Below, piece after piece: positions 55,172 through 62,931 of a stretch of DNA of 64,000 nt. The translations under genes and the position numbers were made by a program. The notes beneath the pieces are model-generated. The model searched no databases and had not been told where the DNA came from. It saw only the letters and a list, made by a program, of their open reading frames with translations. The DNA comes from Sulfuritalea sp. (GTDB taxonomy: Bacteria; Pseudomonadota; Gammaproteobacteria; Burkholderiales; Rhodocyclaceae): assembly GCA_016708585.1 (NCBI GenBank), contig JADJFK010000021.1, positions 7,387 through 71,386 of the forward strand, in the 5' to 3' direction. Within the stretch, counting starts at the first letter, position 1. The number at the start of each line of letters is the position of its first letter.

Positions 55172-56247
55172 AGCCGGGTGCGATTTCCCCGGATTTTTGG
55201 CAAGGGAAAAAGGTATTTGTCACGGGGCATACCGGCTTCAAGGGAGGCTGGCTGTCACTCTGGTTGCAGAAACTCGGGGCGGACGTGCAAGGTTACGCGC
55301 TTGCGCCGCCGACCGAGCCGAACCTTTTCTCAGTTGCGCGCGTCGCGAAAGGGATGGCCGGAAGCACGATTGCCGACATTCGCGATGCAGATAAATTGTC
55401 ACAGGCAATGCGCGCCGCCGGGCCGGATATCGTTTTTCATTTGGCCGCTCAGCCGTTGGTGCGTTATTCCTACGCTGAGCCGGGCGAGACTTACGCCACC
55501 AACGTAATGGGCACGGTCAACCTGCTCGAGGCCGTCCGAAATACGCCATCGGTAAAGTCGATCGTCATAGTGACGAGCGACAAATGCTATGAGAACCGCG
55601 AATGGGTCTGGCCCTACCGCGAGGACGAACCTGTAGGTGGCTACGATCCCTATTCCAGCAGCAAGGCCTGCGCCGAGATCGTGACCGCCGCGTACCGGCG
55701 TTCCTTTCTTGAGGCGGCGGGCATCGGCGTCGCCAGCGCCCGGGCGGGGAATGTAATCGGTGGCGGCGACTGGGCGACCGATCGCCTGCTCCCGGATTTC
55801 TTCCGGGCACTGGATGCCGGGCAGCCCCTGGTGATACGTGCGCCCAATGCCGTGCGCCCCTGGCAGCATGTTTTGGAGCCTCTTTCCGGCTACCTCACCT
55901 TGGCCGAAAACCTGTTTTCAGACCATGCCGCCTTTGCGGAAGCGTGGAATTTCGGTCCCGCTGACGGCGACGCCCGCCCGGTCGGCTGGATCGTCGAGCA
56001 GCTCACGGCCGCCAGGCAGGGCGCCTCATGGCAACTCGACAAAAACCCGCAACTGCATGAAGCCAGCTATCTGAAGCTCGATAGCAGCAAAGCACGTGCG
56101 CGCCTTGATTGGCAACCCCGCTGGAATCTGCAATCCGCCCTCGGAAAAACCATGGAGTGGCATCAAGGCTGGCGCGATAAGCGCGATATGAAAGAATTCA
56201 CCTTGGCGCAGATCGACGCCTATCAGGCTGCGAAGCAGGCAGCTTGA
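55168..56247 (+). CDS. rfbG: CDP-glucose 4,6-dehydratase
   Basis: Produces CDP-4-keto-6-deoxyglucose. It is 359 residues from ATG 55168. KVFVTGHTGFKGGWLSLWLQ is the family-specific NAD motif, with FHLAAQPLVRYSYAEPGETY, TSDKCYENREW and YDPYSSSKACAEIV (Tyr-x-x-x-Lys). Translational coupling to rfbF is expected. No rfbH (3-dehydratase) is seen, so the sugar is probably not a 3,6-dideoxyhexose. Confidence 0.96.
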   Translation: MKPGAISPDFWQGKKVFVTGHTGFKGGWLSLWLQKLGADVQGYALAPPTEPNLFSVARVAKGMAGSTIADIRDADKLSQAMRAAGPDIVFHLAAQPLVRYSYAEPGETYATNVMGTVNLLEAVRNTPSVKSIVIVTSDKCYENREWVWPYREDEPVGGYDPYSSSKACAEIVTAAYRRSFLEAAGIGVASARAGNVIGGGDWATDRLLPDFFRALDAGQPLVIRAPNAVRPWQHVLEPLSGYLTLAENLFSDHAAFAEAWNFGPADGDARPVGWIVEQLTAARQGASWQLDKNPQLHEASYLKLDSSKARARLDWQPRWNLQSALGKTMEWHQGWRDKRDMKEFTLAQIDAYQAAKQAA

Positions 56248-56301
56248 TTCCCGACGCGTCCCGCGATCGATTGAGCCGTCCGCAGTAACGGGAGAAACAC
56301 C

Positions 56302-56880
56302 ATGTCACGCCTAGATTTTATCGATACCCCGCTATCCGGCCTGAAAGTCGTTCAGCGCAAGCCGATTCGCGATTCGCGCGGCTATTTCAGCCGCTTCTTC
56401 TGCGCCGAGGAATTCCGCCAGGCCGGGCTGGGCGGCGCCATTTCGCAGATCAACCAGTCGTACTCGAAAATTGCCGGCACGGTACGCGGCATGCATTTGC
56501 AGATGCCGCCCCACGCCGAAAGAAAATTCGTCAGCTGCATCCGCGGGGAAGTTTTCGACGTCGCCGTGGATCTGCGCAGGAACTCGCCGACTTTTCTGCA
56601 ATGGCACGGGGAACTGTTGTCGGAGGAGAATCAGCGCAGCCTGCTTATCCCGGAAGGCTTTGCGCACGGATTCCAAACAATGGCAGACGATTGCGAACTG
56701 CTCTACCTGGTTTCGGCCGCCTACGAACCCACGGCGGAAAAAGGACTGAATGCAGCTGACCCTCTCCTGAAAATCCAGTGGCCGCTGCCCATCACTGAAA
56801 TGTCGGACAAAGATCGCAACAATACAATGCTGTCGTCTGATTACTTCGGCATAGAACTTGATTCAGAACCAGCCACGTAA
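56302..56880 (+). CDS. RmlC-like cupin sugar 3/5-epimerase
   Basis: A 192-residue cupin of the dTDP-4-dehydrorhamnose 3,5-epimerase family. The RDSRGYFSRFFCAEEF, GTVRGMHLQMPPHAERKFV (catalytic His) and IPEGFAHGFQTMADDCELLY motifs are present. It sits 54 bp after rfbG, and no rmlA or rmlB is seen, so the CDP-4-keto-6-deoxy sugar is a likelier substrate than a dTDP sugar. The product stereochemistry cannot be read. The 217 bp after it hold no gene. Confidence 0.85.
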   Translation: MSRLDFIDTPLSGLKVVQRKPIRDSRGYFSRFFCAEEFRQAGLGGAISQINQSYSKIAGTVRGMHLQMPPHAERKFVSCIRGEVFDVAVDLRRNSPTFLQWHGELLSEENQRSLLIPEGFAHGFQTMADDCELLYLVSAAYEPTAEKGLNAADPLLKIQWPLPITEMSDKDRNNTMLSSDYFGIELDSEPAT

Positions 56881-57097
56881 CGCTTTGGTAGGGCGGCTGT
56901 AAATGGGATGTAGTTGCTAATACAACAAAGTGAGCATCATCCGTACCGAAGGGTGCCTGCAACATTATGCTGGCAATGCTTTTTTCAAGGGATTGAAAAT
57001 GCACCAAGCGATACTTAGTTCGTTGCGCTTCTTGATTGAGTCTTAGACTCTTTCAGGCAGAGAAAAAATACCAGTCAGAATTTTCAAGAAAGCCGAG

Positions 57098-57910
57098 ATG
57101 CCCAAAAACAAGTTGAATTTTGTTTTTATTGTGCTGCTTGTGTTTTGTAGCGCCATTTCAGCGCAGGCTAAAGACATAGACTTGTTTGTAATGGCCGGCC
57201 AATCAAACATGATGGGTTATGGCGGAGATGCCAGCTATTATCCTGCGGATCCGGAAAAACTAGATGATTTGATCGGGTTTTACTGGGTAGCGCCCGGGAT
57301 GAGTTCATCAAAGGGCATATGGACTCATATGCAACCTCAGGCTGGAGTATTCCGCAAAGGGCATTTCGGCCCCGAAGTGTCCTTCGCCCGCGGTTTGGTT
57401 CGGGCCGGCATCCGACCATATATTTTTAAATATTCCCTCGGTTCGACGAGCCTGGCGAAGAACTGGCTGGCACCAGGCCAGCACGGGCTTTATGACGATA
57501 TGGTCGCCGAATTGCAGAAGGCCATCCTGCTCCAGGAAAAGCTCGGGAATAAGGTGAAGATACGGGCACTGATATGGATACAGGGTGAGAGCGATGCAGA
57601 GACAAGCGAAATAGCCACAGAGTATCGCAATAGGCTCAGCAAACTGCTAAGAAACTTCAGAGAGCAAGTCGTTAAAAATCCAAGGCTGCCAATCGTCCTG
57701 GGCCTTGATGAACAACACCCGTGGGTCAAGGCGAATCCAGTTGTTGTTGAAGCGCAGAAAAAGATAGCGGCTGTTGAGACCTGTCAGACTTTCACTTCGA
57801 TGATCGGATTGCAGAAGGCCGATGTCTCTCATCTGGCTCCGGTCGGCCTTGTGGCGCATGGGCAATTGGTTCTAGAGGCTTACCGTAAACTCAGCGACAA
57901 ATGCATTTAG
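57098..57910 (+). CDS. Secreted SASA-family carbohydrate acetylesterase
   Basis: A 270-residue esterase with an N-terminal signal peptide (FVFIVLLVFCSAISAQAK), so it should act in the periplasm. The catalytic Ser is in FVMAGQSNMMGYGGD, followed by WIQGESDAETSEI and the dyad in ADVSHLAPVGLVAHG. It is a paralogue of the cytoplasmic-type gene at 47515. It precedes an MBOAT acyltransferase, so addition and removal of acetyl groups on the exported glycan may be balanced. Confidence 0.87.
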   Translation: MPKNKLNFVFIVLLVFCSAISAQAKDIDLFVMAGQSNMMGYGGDASYYPADPEKLDDLIGFYWVAPGMSSSKGIWTHMQPQAGVFRKGHFGPEVSFARGLVRAGIRPYIFKYSLGSTSLAKNWLAPGQHGLYDDMVAELQKAILLQEKLGNKVKIRALIWIQGESDAETSEIATEYRNRLSKLLRNFREQVVKNPRLPIVLGLDEQHPWVKANPVVVEAQKKIAAVETCQTFTSMIGLQKADVSHLAPVGLVAHGQLVLEAYRKLSDKCI

Positions 57911-57947
57911 ACATCTTCAAGCTTCCCCAGGCCAGGGTGACTGGGTT

Positions 57948-59348
57948 ATGACCATCACCTCATGGAACTTTATCGCCTTCCTAGTGATCGCGGTTCTAGC
58001 ATCCAATCTCGCGCCCGCAAATTGGCGTGCCCGAGTACTGTTCCCGGTCACTACGCTAATTTTTGTTGTTTTGGTAATGCCCAGCATGCTTGCCGTATCG
58101 GCTTTGCTGGGATTTATCGGGCTTATCTGGCTGGCTACCGAGTTTACATTTCGGACGCAGGCACGCTTTCCACAAATATTGATCCTGACCTTGGTCTTGT
58201 CCATATTCGGTTGGATGAAGGCGTATGAGTTCCTGGTTTTTCTGCCTTTTTCGAATCAGGTGCCAGTTGTTATTGGCTTGTCCTATATCTTGATTCGTGC
58301 GTTGCAACTTCTAATTGATATGGCAGAGACGCCTTCCCTCCGGCCGGGCCTCGTATCTCTTTTTATTTTTTTGACGTCGTGGCCGAGCCTGATTTCCGGG
58401 CCGATCCAACGTTATCAGGATTTCCGCGAGCAAATGGGGTCAATGGGAACTTTCAAGCTAAGCGAAGAGGTATTCGTAGTTGCCATCTACAGAATGGCCA
58501 CGGGCTATTTCATGGTTCTGGTGTTGGCGGACATGTTGAAGCATCTATGGACAGGTCTTGAGGGCATCGCTCTTGGCTATGCCAATCCGCTGGCTCTTGC
58601 AGGTGCACAGGGAGCCTTTCTGGGGCATCTATTTTTCGATTTTGCAGGCTACACACACATCGTCATAGGTGCAGCGTATCTCTTCGGACTCCATTTACCC
58701 GAAAACTTCGACCGCCCTTGGCAGTCAAGAAGTTTTTTGGAATTCTGGGGTCGCTGGCATATGACCATGTCTAACTGGTTCAAGACGTACGTCTTTAACT
58801 CGTTGCTCTTGCAGATGATCAAACGCTGGCCTAGCTCGAAGCTAACGAACTTTCATGGCGTAGTGGCTTTCTTCCTGACCTTTTTTCTTGTTGGCCTCTG
58901 GCATGGAACCACTTCGGCCTATGTGATTTGCGGGATACTTCTCGGCATAGGCGCCAGCGCCAACCACTTGTACCGAATTGCACTGCGGAATTGGTTGGGA
59001 AAGCGCCGTATGAACGACCTCTCCGCCAAGCAAGCCTACATTCTGGCGTCCGCAGCGCTTACTTTTACGTATATATGCTTCAGCGTATCTCCACTTTGGC
59101 TGAGTTATGAACAGATTCGACAGATTGTTCAAAGTTACGGCTTATCCGGGCTGCTGCTGGCACAAGCAGCCTTGTTCTTGATGATGCTTATCATCCTTCC
59201 TATTATCCAAAAGCGTTTATTTTCCACCTCCCTTACAGGAGCAACCTGGTGGCGTCCGTTACAGATAGGAGTTTTTTGCGCTGCTATTGACGCCTACACA
59301 TTTTTGTTTCCAGCACTTGGCGGCGCATTTTTCTACGAACGGTTTTAA
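57948..59348 (+). CDS. MBOAT-family membrane O-acyltransferase
   Basis: A 466-residue polytopic protein with about ten helices. The family landmarks are FWGRWHMTMSNWFKTYVF and the catalytic histidine region GLWHGTTSAYVICG, as in AlgI and DltB. It should pass an acyl group, usually acetyl, across the membrane onto a glycan. Its stop overlaps the start of the next gene (TAATG), a strong sign of a working pair. Confidence 0.9.
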   Translation: MTITSWNFIAFLVIAVLASNLAPANWRARVLFPVTTLIFVVLVMPSMLAVSALLGFIGLIWLATEFTFRTQARFPQILILTLVLSIFGWMKAYEFLVFLPFSNQVPVVIGLSYILIRALQLLIDMAETPSLRPGLVSLFIFLTSWPSLISGPIQRYQDFREQMGSMGTFKLSEEVFVVAIYRMATGYFMVLVLADMLKHLWTGLEGIALGYANPLALAGAQGAFLGHLFFDFAGYTHIVIGAAYLFGLHLPENFDRPWQSRSFLEFWGRWHMTMSNWFKTYVFNSLLLQMIKRWPSSKLTNFHGVVAFFLTFFLVGLWHGTTSAYVICGILLGIGASANHLYRIALRNWLGKRRMNDLSAKQAYILASAALTFTYICFSVSPLWLSYEQIRQIVQSYGLSGLLLAQAALFLMMLIILPIIQKRLFSTSLTGATWWRPLQIGVFCAAIDAYTFLFPALGGAFFYERF

Positions 59349-60472
59349 TGAAACAGCTTAGTTTCGCTCTGGTTGTCGCCGTATTTGCTTCGCTCCTGAT
59401 ACAGGGGGCGATAGTAATCATAGCTGGTCGGCCAGTGGCTCCTTGGCCGGTTGAGGTTCTGAGCCATCCGCGGGTGAGCTTTGCAGAAGAAGCCCGGCGG
59501 GCGATATTTTTCACGCCGGATTTGGCAAAGTCGGAGCGCTCAATGATTGCCATTGTTGGCGCCTCTGCAGCACAAGAGGGGCTTCCACCTGCCATAGCAA
59601 GAGAAGAGGCGCCCGATTTACTAATCCATAACCTATCCGTGGGTGGGGCGAATATCTCCGAGGTTGACCAGATTATCGATATTGCAGTCAAAGCAACTCC
59701 ACCACAGATTGCCCGGCGATCGGTACTGGTTCTTGCGGTCAGCTATCCCATGTTTGTTCCCGATAAAAAACGATGGAGTGACCCCATTTTTGTTCCCCCC
59801 GATGCAATTGCGGACGGGAAGGTTCAGTCTGACATACAACGTGAAGCAATGCGCTGCAGCAGCATCTGTGATCCGTCAAGCCTGCTGTTTAAGCATGCGC
59901 CGGAATGGTTGATCTCTCATCCCAGAAACCGTTACGCCTTATATCTGAGTCTGGTACCACGTTTGCCGGCACACCTAACTGACCCCATTCTCAAATGGAA
60001 GATGTGGCGCTACGACCCACGAAAAAAGCCAGAATCCAAGAAACAAGAGGAGTTAGCTGGCAATGCGACCCCGGTGACAGGCGAAGAACCCTATCTGGTA
60101 GTGGCCCATCGGCAAATGGATTTTTTGACCAAGTACATGGGGCAACCTGAGGGCGTGCTCCACGACGAACAATTCGATAAGCTTGAAATACTTATCGACA
60201 AAGCTAGGGGTGCTGGCTTTCGCGTTGTTGTCTTGGATATGCCTCTGCCATCATGGCATAGGCTCAAAAGCCCATTTTTTACGCCCTATGAAACCAAGCT
60301 CCGAAACGTTCTTGCGAGCTATACAAGCGCTGGAACGATTGACTTCGTGAGCATGGTCGATGCCATACCAGATGATGAATTCAGAGACAGCATTCATCCA
60401 AAGGCAGAAGCGGTCAATCACTGGGCAAGAACGCTTACTGAACGACTACGCATATTGCCTAGTTTTGACTGA
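59348..60472 (+). CDS. SGNH-like periplasmic partner of the MBOAT acyltransferase (DltD/AlgX-like role)
   Basis: A 374-residue protein with an N-terminal hydrophobic helix (LSFALVVAVFASLLIQGAIV). A SGNH-type hydrolase domain follows: nucleophile Ser in AIVGASAAQEGLPP, an Asn/Gly block in HNLSVGGANISE and the Asp-x-x-His pair in FRDSIHPKAEAVNHW. MBOAT genes are often paired with such a protein that completes transfer to the polysaccharide. Overlap with the MBOAT gene supports this. The family name is less certain than the role. Confidence 0.72.
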   Translation: MKQLSFALVVAVFASLLIQGAIVIIAGRPVAPWPVEVLSHPRVSFAEEARRAIFFTPDLAKSERSMIAIVGASAAQEGLPPAIAREEAPDLLIHNLSVGGANISEVDQIIDIAVKATPPQIARRSVLVLAVSYPMFVPDKKRWSDPIFVPPDAIADGKVQSDIQREAMRCSSICDPSSLLFKHAPEWLISHPRNRYALYLSLVPRLPAHLTDPILKWKMWRYDPRKKPESKKQEELAGNATPVTGEEPYLVVAHRQMDFLTKYMGQPEGVLHDEQFDKLEILIDKARGAGFRVVVLDMPLPSWHRLKSPFFTPYETKLRNVLASYTSAGTIDFVSMVDAIPDDEFRDSIHPKAEAVNHWARTLTERLRILPSFD

Positions 60473-60549
60473 TTTGGGGCTAGGAGAGAAGTCGGACACC
60501 CGTCCGGCCAATAGACAACGAGCTTAGATCGCCCTCTGGGCGGTTTGTG

Positions 60550-61491
60550 TCATTCTGGTTTTTCCGCAATGACAATGCAGGAAATTGTGGCAGATAACCT
60601 TTCTGCCTTCTCCAGGGAGTAACCCGTTGCCGGACAACAGTGCTTTTCCGTGATGCGGAATCCGGCAGCATCAATCAAGTTCCAGACATCTGCGGGGTTT
60701 TGTAGCAGATAAATATGATCAGGGGCAGGGCTATTAATCGGCATATTGACGAACAGGCGGCCTTTGGGACGCATGACGTCAAATATGCGTGAGAGTGCGG
60801 CTTGCGGTGATTCCAGATGTTCCAGCACCTCCGAAATAACCACGCTGTCAAAGGAAGGAGTGCATGTAGTGGAGTCGACTTGAATGTCATGTAACGAAAG
60901 TTCTGCCTTTCTGCGCACTCCTAGAAAATCCAATATTGCAGCTGTCTTGGCTATGCTGGTTTGACTGACATCCCAACCAGAAACGGACTTGCAGCGCTTG
61001 TCATTGATTGTTTGGTATAGCCAGAGACCGTGTCCGGGGCCAATTTCCAAATGGTCGTAGTCTGCGACATTTTTTGGAAGAAACGCCGTTACATAGAGGT
61101 AAAACGCGCGTGCGTGATTGGCCCACAGCGCCTGAGACATAAGCAGGCCATTAATGTAGCGGCCCATGAAGCCGGAATTGTTGTACACCTCATCCAGAAC
61201 ATCTTGGAATTTGGTACGTCTATAGGAACCTGTTCGTCTAAAATGGAGCTCTTCTTCGACGAGTTGCTCGCATGTCCAGCGATAGTCCTCCGCCATAGAA
61301 TCAAGATGGTCGCTCGCTATTCGTGTTATGAGTTCTGCCAGATCATCGATAGCCCGACCCTCATCGTCGCTGAGCGATTTGGTAGCTTTGTCGAGAAACC
61401 CCTTGTGCTCAGGCCAGATTGACAAGACCTTGTTGGCCAAGCACCACCAATTAGCCATGGATTGCTGAGTAGTAATTTGTGTTGTAGTCAT
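60550..61491 (-). CDS. Class I SAM-dependent methyltransferase
   Basis: A 313-residue protein with a helical N-terminal half and a Rossmann core: motif I HLEIGPGHGLWLYQT, GWDVSQTSIAK, FDSVVISEVLEHLESPQAAL and PKGRLFVNMPINSPAPD. It is of the UbiG/Methyltransf_11 type. It is divergent from the carrier-protein cassette and low in GC. It might methylate a sugar or an acyl group; no substrate can be named. Confidence 0.85.
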   Translation of the reverse strand: MTTTQITTQQSMANWWCLANKVLSIWPEHKGFLDKATKSLSDDEGRAIDDLAELITRIASDHLDSMAEDYRWTCEQLVEEELHFRRTGSYRRTKFQDVLDEVYNNSGFMGRYINGLLMSQALWANHARAFYLYVTAFLPKNVADYDHLEIGPGHGLWLYQTINDKRCKSVSGWDVSQTSIAKTAAILDFLGVRRKAELSLHDIQVDSTTCTPSFDSVVISEVLEHLESPQAALSRIFDVMRPKGRLFVNMPINSPAPDHIYLLQNPADVWNLIDAAGFRITEKHCCPATGYSLEKAERLSATISCIVIAEKPE

Positions 61492-61557
61492 TAGAGTTGC
61501 GCCGCTGCTTATTTGGTGGTTATTATTGTCTCGGCATATATACGATTGGAGAACATT

Positions 61558-61809
61558 TTGACGGAAGAACAGATATTTGAAAACCTGACCCCGATTTTCA
61601 GGGATGTGTTTGATGACGACTTTCTAATCCCAACGCCGGAAATGACTGCCGCCGATGTCCCTGAATGGGATAGCCTTAGTCACATTAGATTAATCGTTTC
61701 AGTAGAGCAACATTTTAAGGTTAAGTTTACAACTGCGGAAGTTTCGAGTTTCGTGAATGTCGATCATTTTGTTCGGTCCATTCATACAAAAGTCATGGCA
61801 AATGTCTGA
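61558..61809 (+). CDS. Acyl carrier protein
   Basis: An 83-residue carrier. The phosphopantetheine site is Ser39 in VPEWDSLSHIRLIVSVEQHF, the DSL motif. The start is TTG 61558, with GGAG about seven bases upstream; an earlier frame start at 61513 adds residues unlike an ACP. It overlaps the MaoC gene by 8 bp and opens the acyl-building cassette. Confidence 0.88.
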   Translation: MTEEQIFENLTPIFRDVFDDDFLIPTPEMTAADVPEWDSLSHIRLIVSVEQHFKVKFTTAEVSSFVNVDHFVRSIHTKVMANV

Positions 61810-62248
61810 CACCGAAAGCCTGTCGCATCAGATAGAAGAGCTTGGAGGATTCAAGCTTGGGGACAGATTTGAATTCGAATTTAGTATCGGTGATGTTGAG
61901 CAGCAAGGCTTTGCTGAACTGTCCGGGGACCATAATCCAATCCATTTAGACGCGGAATATGCCAAGCTATGCGGGTATGAGGGGCAAGTTGTTTATGGCG
62001 GGCTTTTAATTGGGAAAATTTCTCAAGTTATTGGGATGATGGCACCTGGCCGGGCTGGCATCTGGACTGGATTAAAGATTGATTTCCATCGGCCGCTTTA
62101 TATTGGTCAAACTGCCTTTTTGTCTTCCGAGGTATCGCATATCTCGGTCGGAACGCGAAGCATGATGCTTAAGGTACGCGTTTCGGCGAGAGGCAAACTT
62201 ATTGCGGCCGGAACAGCGATGGCTACGCTCCATTCAAAGCAACAATGA
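61802..62248 (+). CDS. MaoC-like (R)-specific enoyl-ACP/CoA hydratase
   Basis: A 148-residue hot-dog protein. The catalytic Asp and His are in FAELSGDHNPIHLDAEYAK, the R-hydratase signature, followed by VVYGGLLIGKISQVIG and LKIDFHRPLYIGQTA. It would hydrate an enoyl-ACP to a 3-hydroxyacyl-ACP, or the reverse. It overlaps both neighbours (ACP upstream, SDR downstream as ATGA). Confidence 0.88.
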   Translation: MSDTESLSHQIEELGGFKLGDRFEFEFSIGDVEQQGFAELSGDHNPIHLDAEYAKLCGYEGQVVYGGLLIGKISQVIGMMAPGRAGIWTGLKIDFHRPLYIGQTAFLSSEVSHISVGTRSMMLKVRVSARGKLIAAGTAMATLHSKQQ

Positions 62249-62931
62249 CCGAAAGGCGGGTACTGGTTACCGGGGCAACTGGCGGAATTGGAAGCCAGGT
62301 ATGCCGACTACTATCTGCGAGCGGCTATATCCCGCTGGTCGGCTATCGTTCCGCCAAGGTTATGGAGGCGTCCAATTTGGCAGCAGCATGTGGTGGCTCC
62401 CCTATTCTTCTCGACATGCTGGACAACTTGGGCATTGAAAAAGCAGTCATGGACTTGGCTGCTGATGATAGACCCCTTGTGGGCGCAGTCATAGGAGCAT
62501 CTCCCCCACCACTGATCGGTCCATTTACGCGTATTACCAGCGAAGAGATGGACCACTTCTGGAAAGTGAACGTCAACGGCCCCCAGCAACTCCTGGCCGG
62601 ACTTATCAAAAGAATTTTCCGTAAGCAAAAATATGGCAGCGCCGTATTCGTATTAACTAGTGCAATGGGTTCCGCTGAAAGGGCGCCGATGTCGCAAATG
62701 GCGGCATACCTGATTTCCAAGTTCGGACTGATGGGCGTAGCGGAAGTTATCAAGGCAGAGTATCCGTGGCTCAACATACAAAGCGTATATCCGGACTTTA
62801 CTGAAACACCGATGCTGAACGCATTCGACCCAAGATTCCTTGATGCGATGCGGGGGAAGAGCCCCTTTGTTGCACCACAGACTGTCGCTCAGGAAATTGT
62901 CGAAAAAATATCAAGGAACGGCAGTTTATGA
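62245..62931 (+). CDS. Short-chain dehydrogenase/reductase, FabG-like
   Basis: A 228-residue SDR. The cofactor motif is VLVTGATGGIGSQVCRLLSA, the catalytic Ser lies in VLTSAMGSAERAPMSQ and the Tyr-x-x-x-Lys is AAYLISKFGL. As a 3-oxoacyl-ACP reductase it would act with the neighbouring carrier and hydratase. It overlaps MaoC (ATGA) and the FkbH gene by 4 bp. Confidence 0.88.
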   Translation: MTERRVLVTGATGGIGSQVCRLLSASGYIPLVGYRSAKVMEASNLAAACGGSPILLDMLDNLGIEKAVMDLAADDRPLVGAVIGASPPPLIGPFTRITSEEMDHFWKVNVNGPQQLLAGLIKRIFRKQKYGSAVFVLTSAMGSAERAPMSQMAAYLISKFGLMGVAEVIKAEYPWLNIQSVYPDFTETPMLNAFDPRFLDAMRGKSPFVAPQTVAQEIVEKISRNGSL

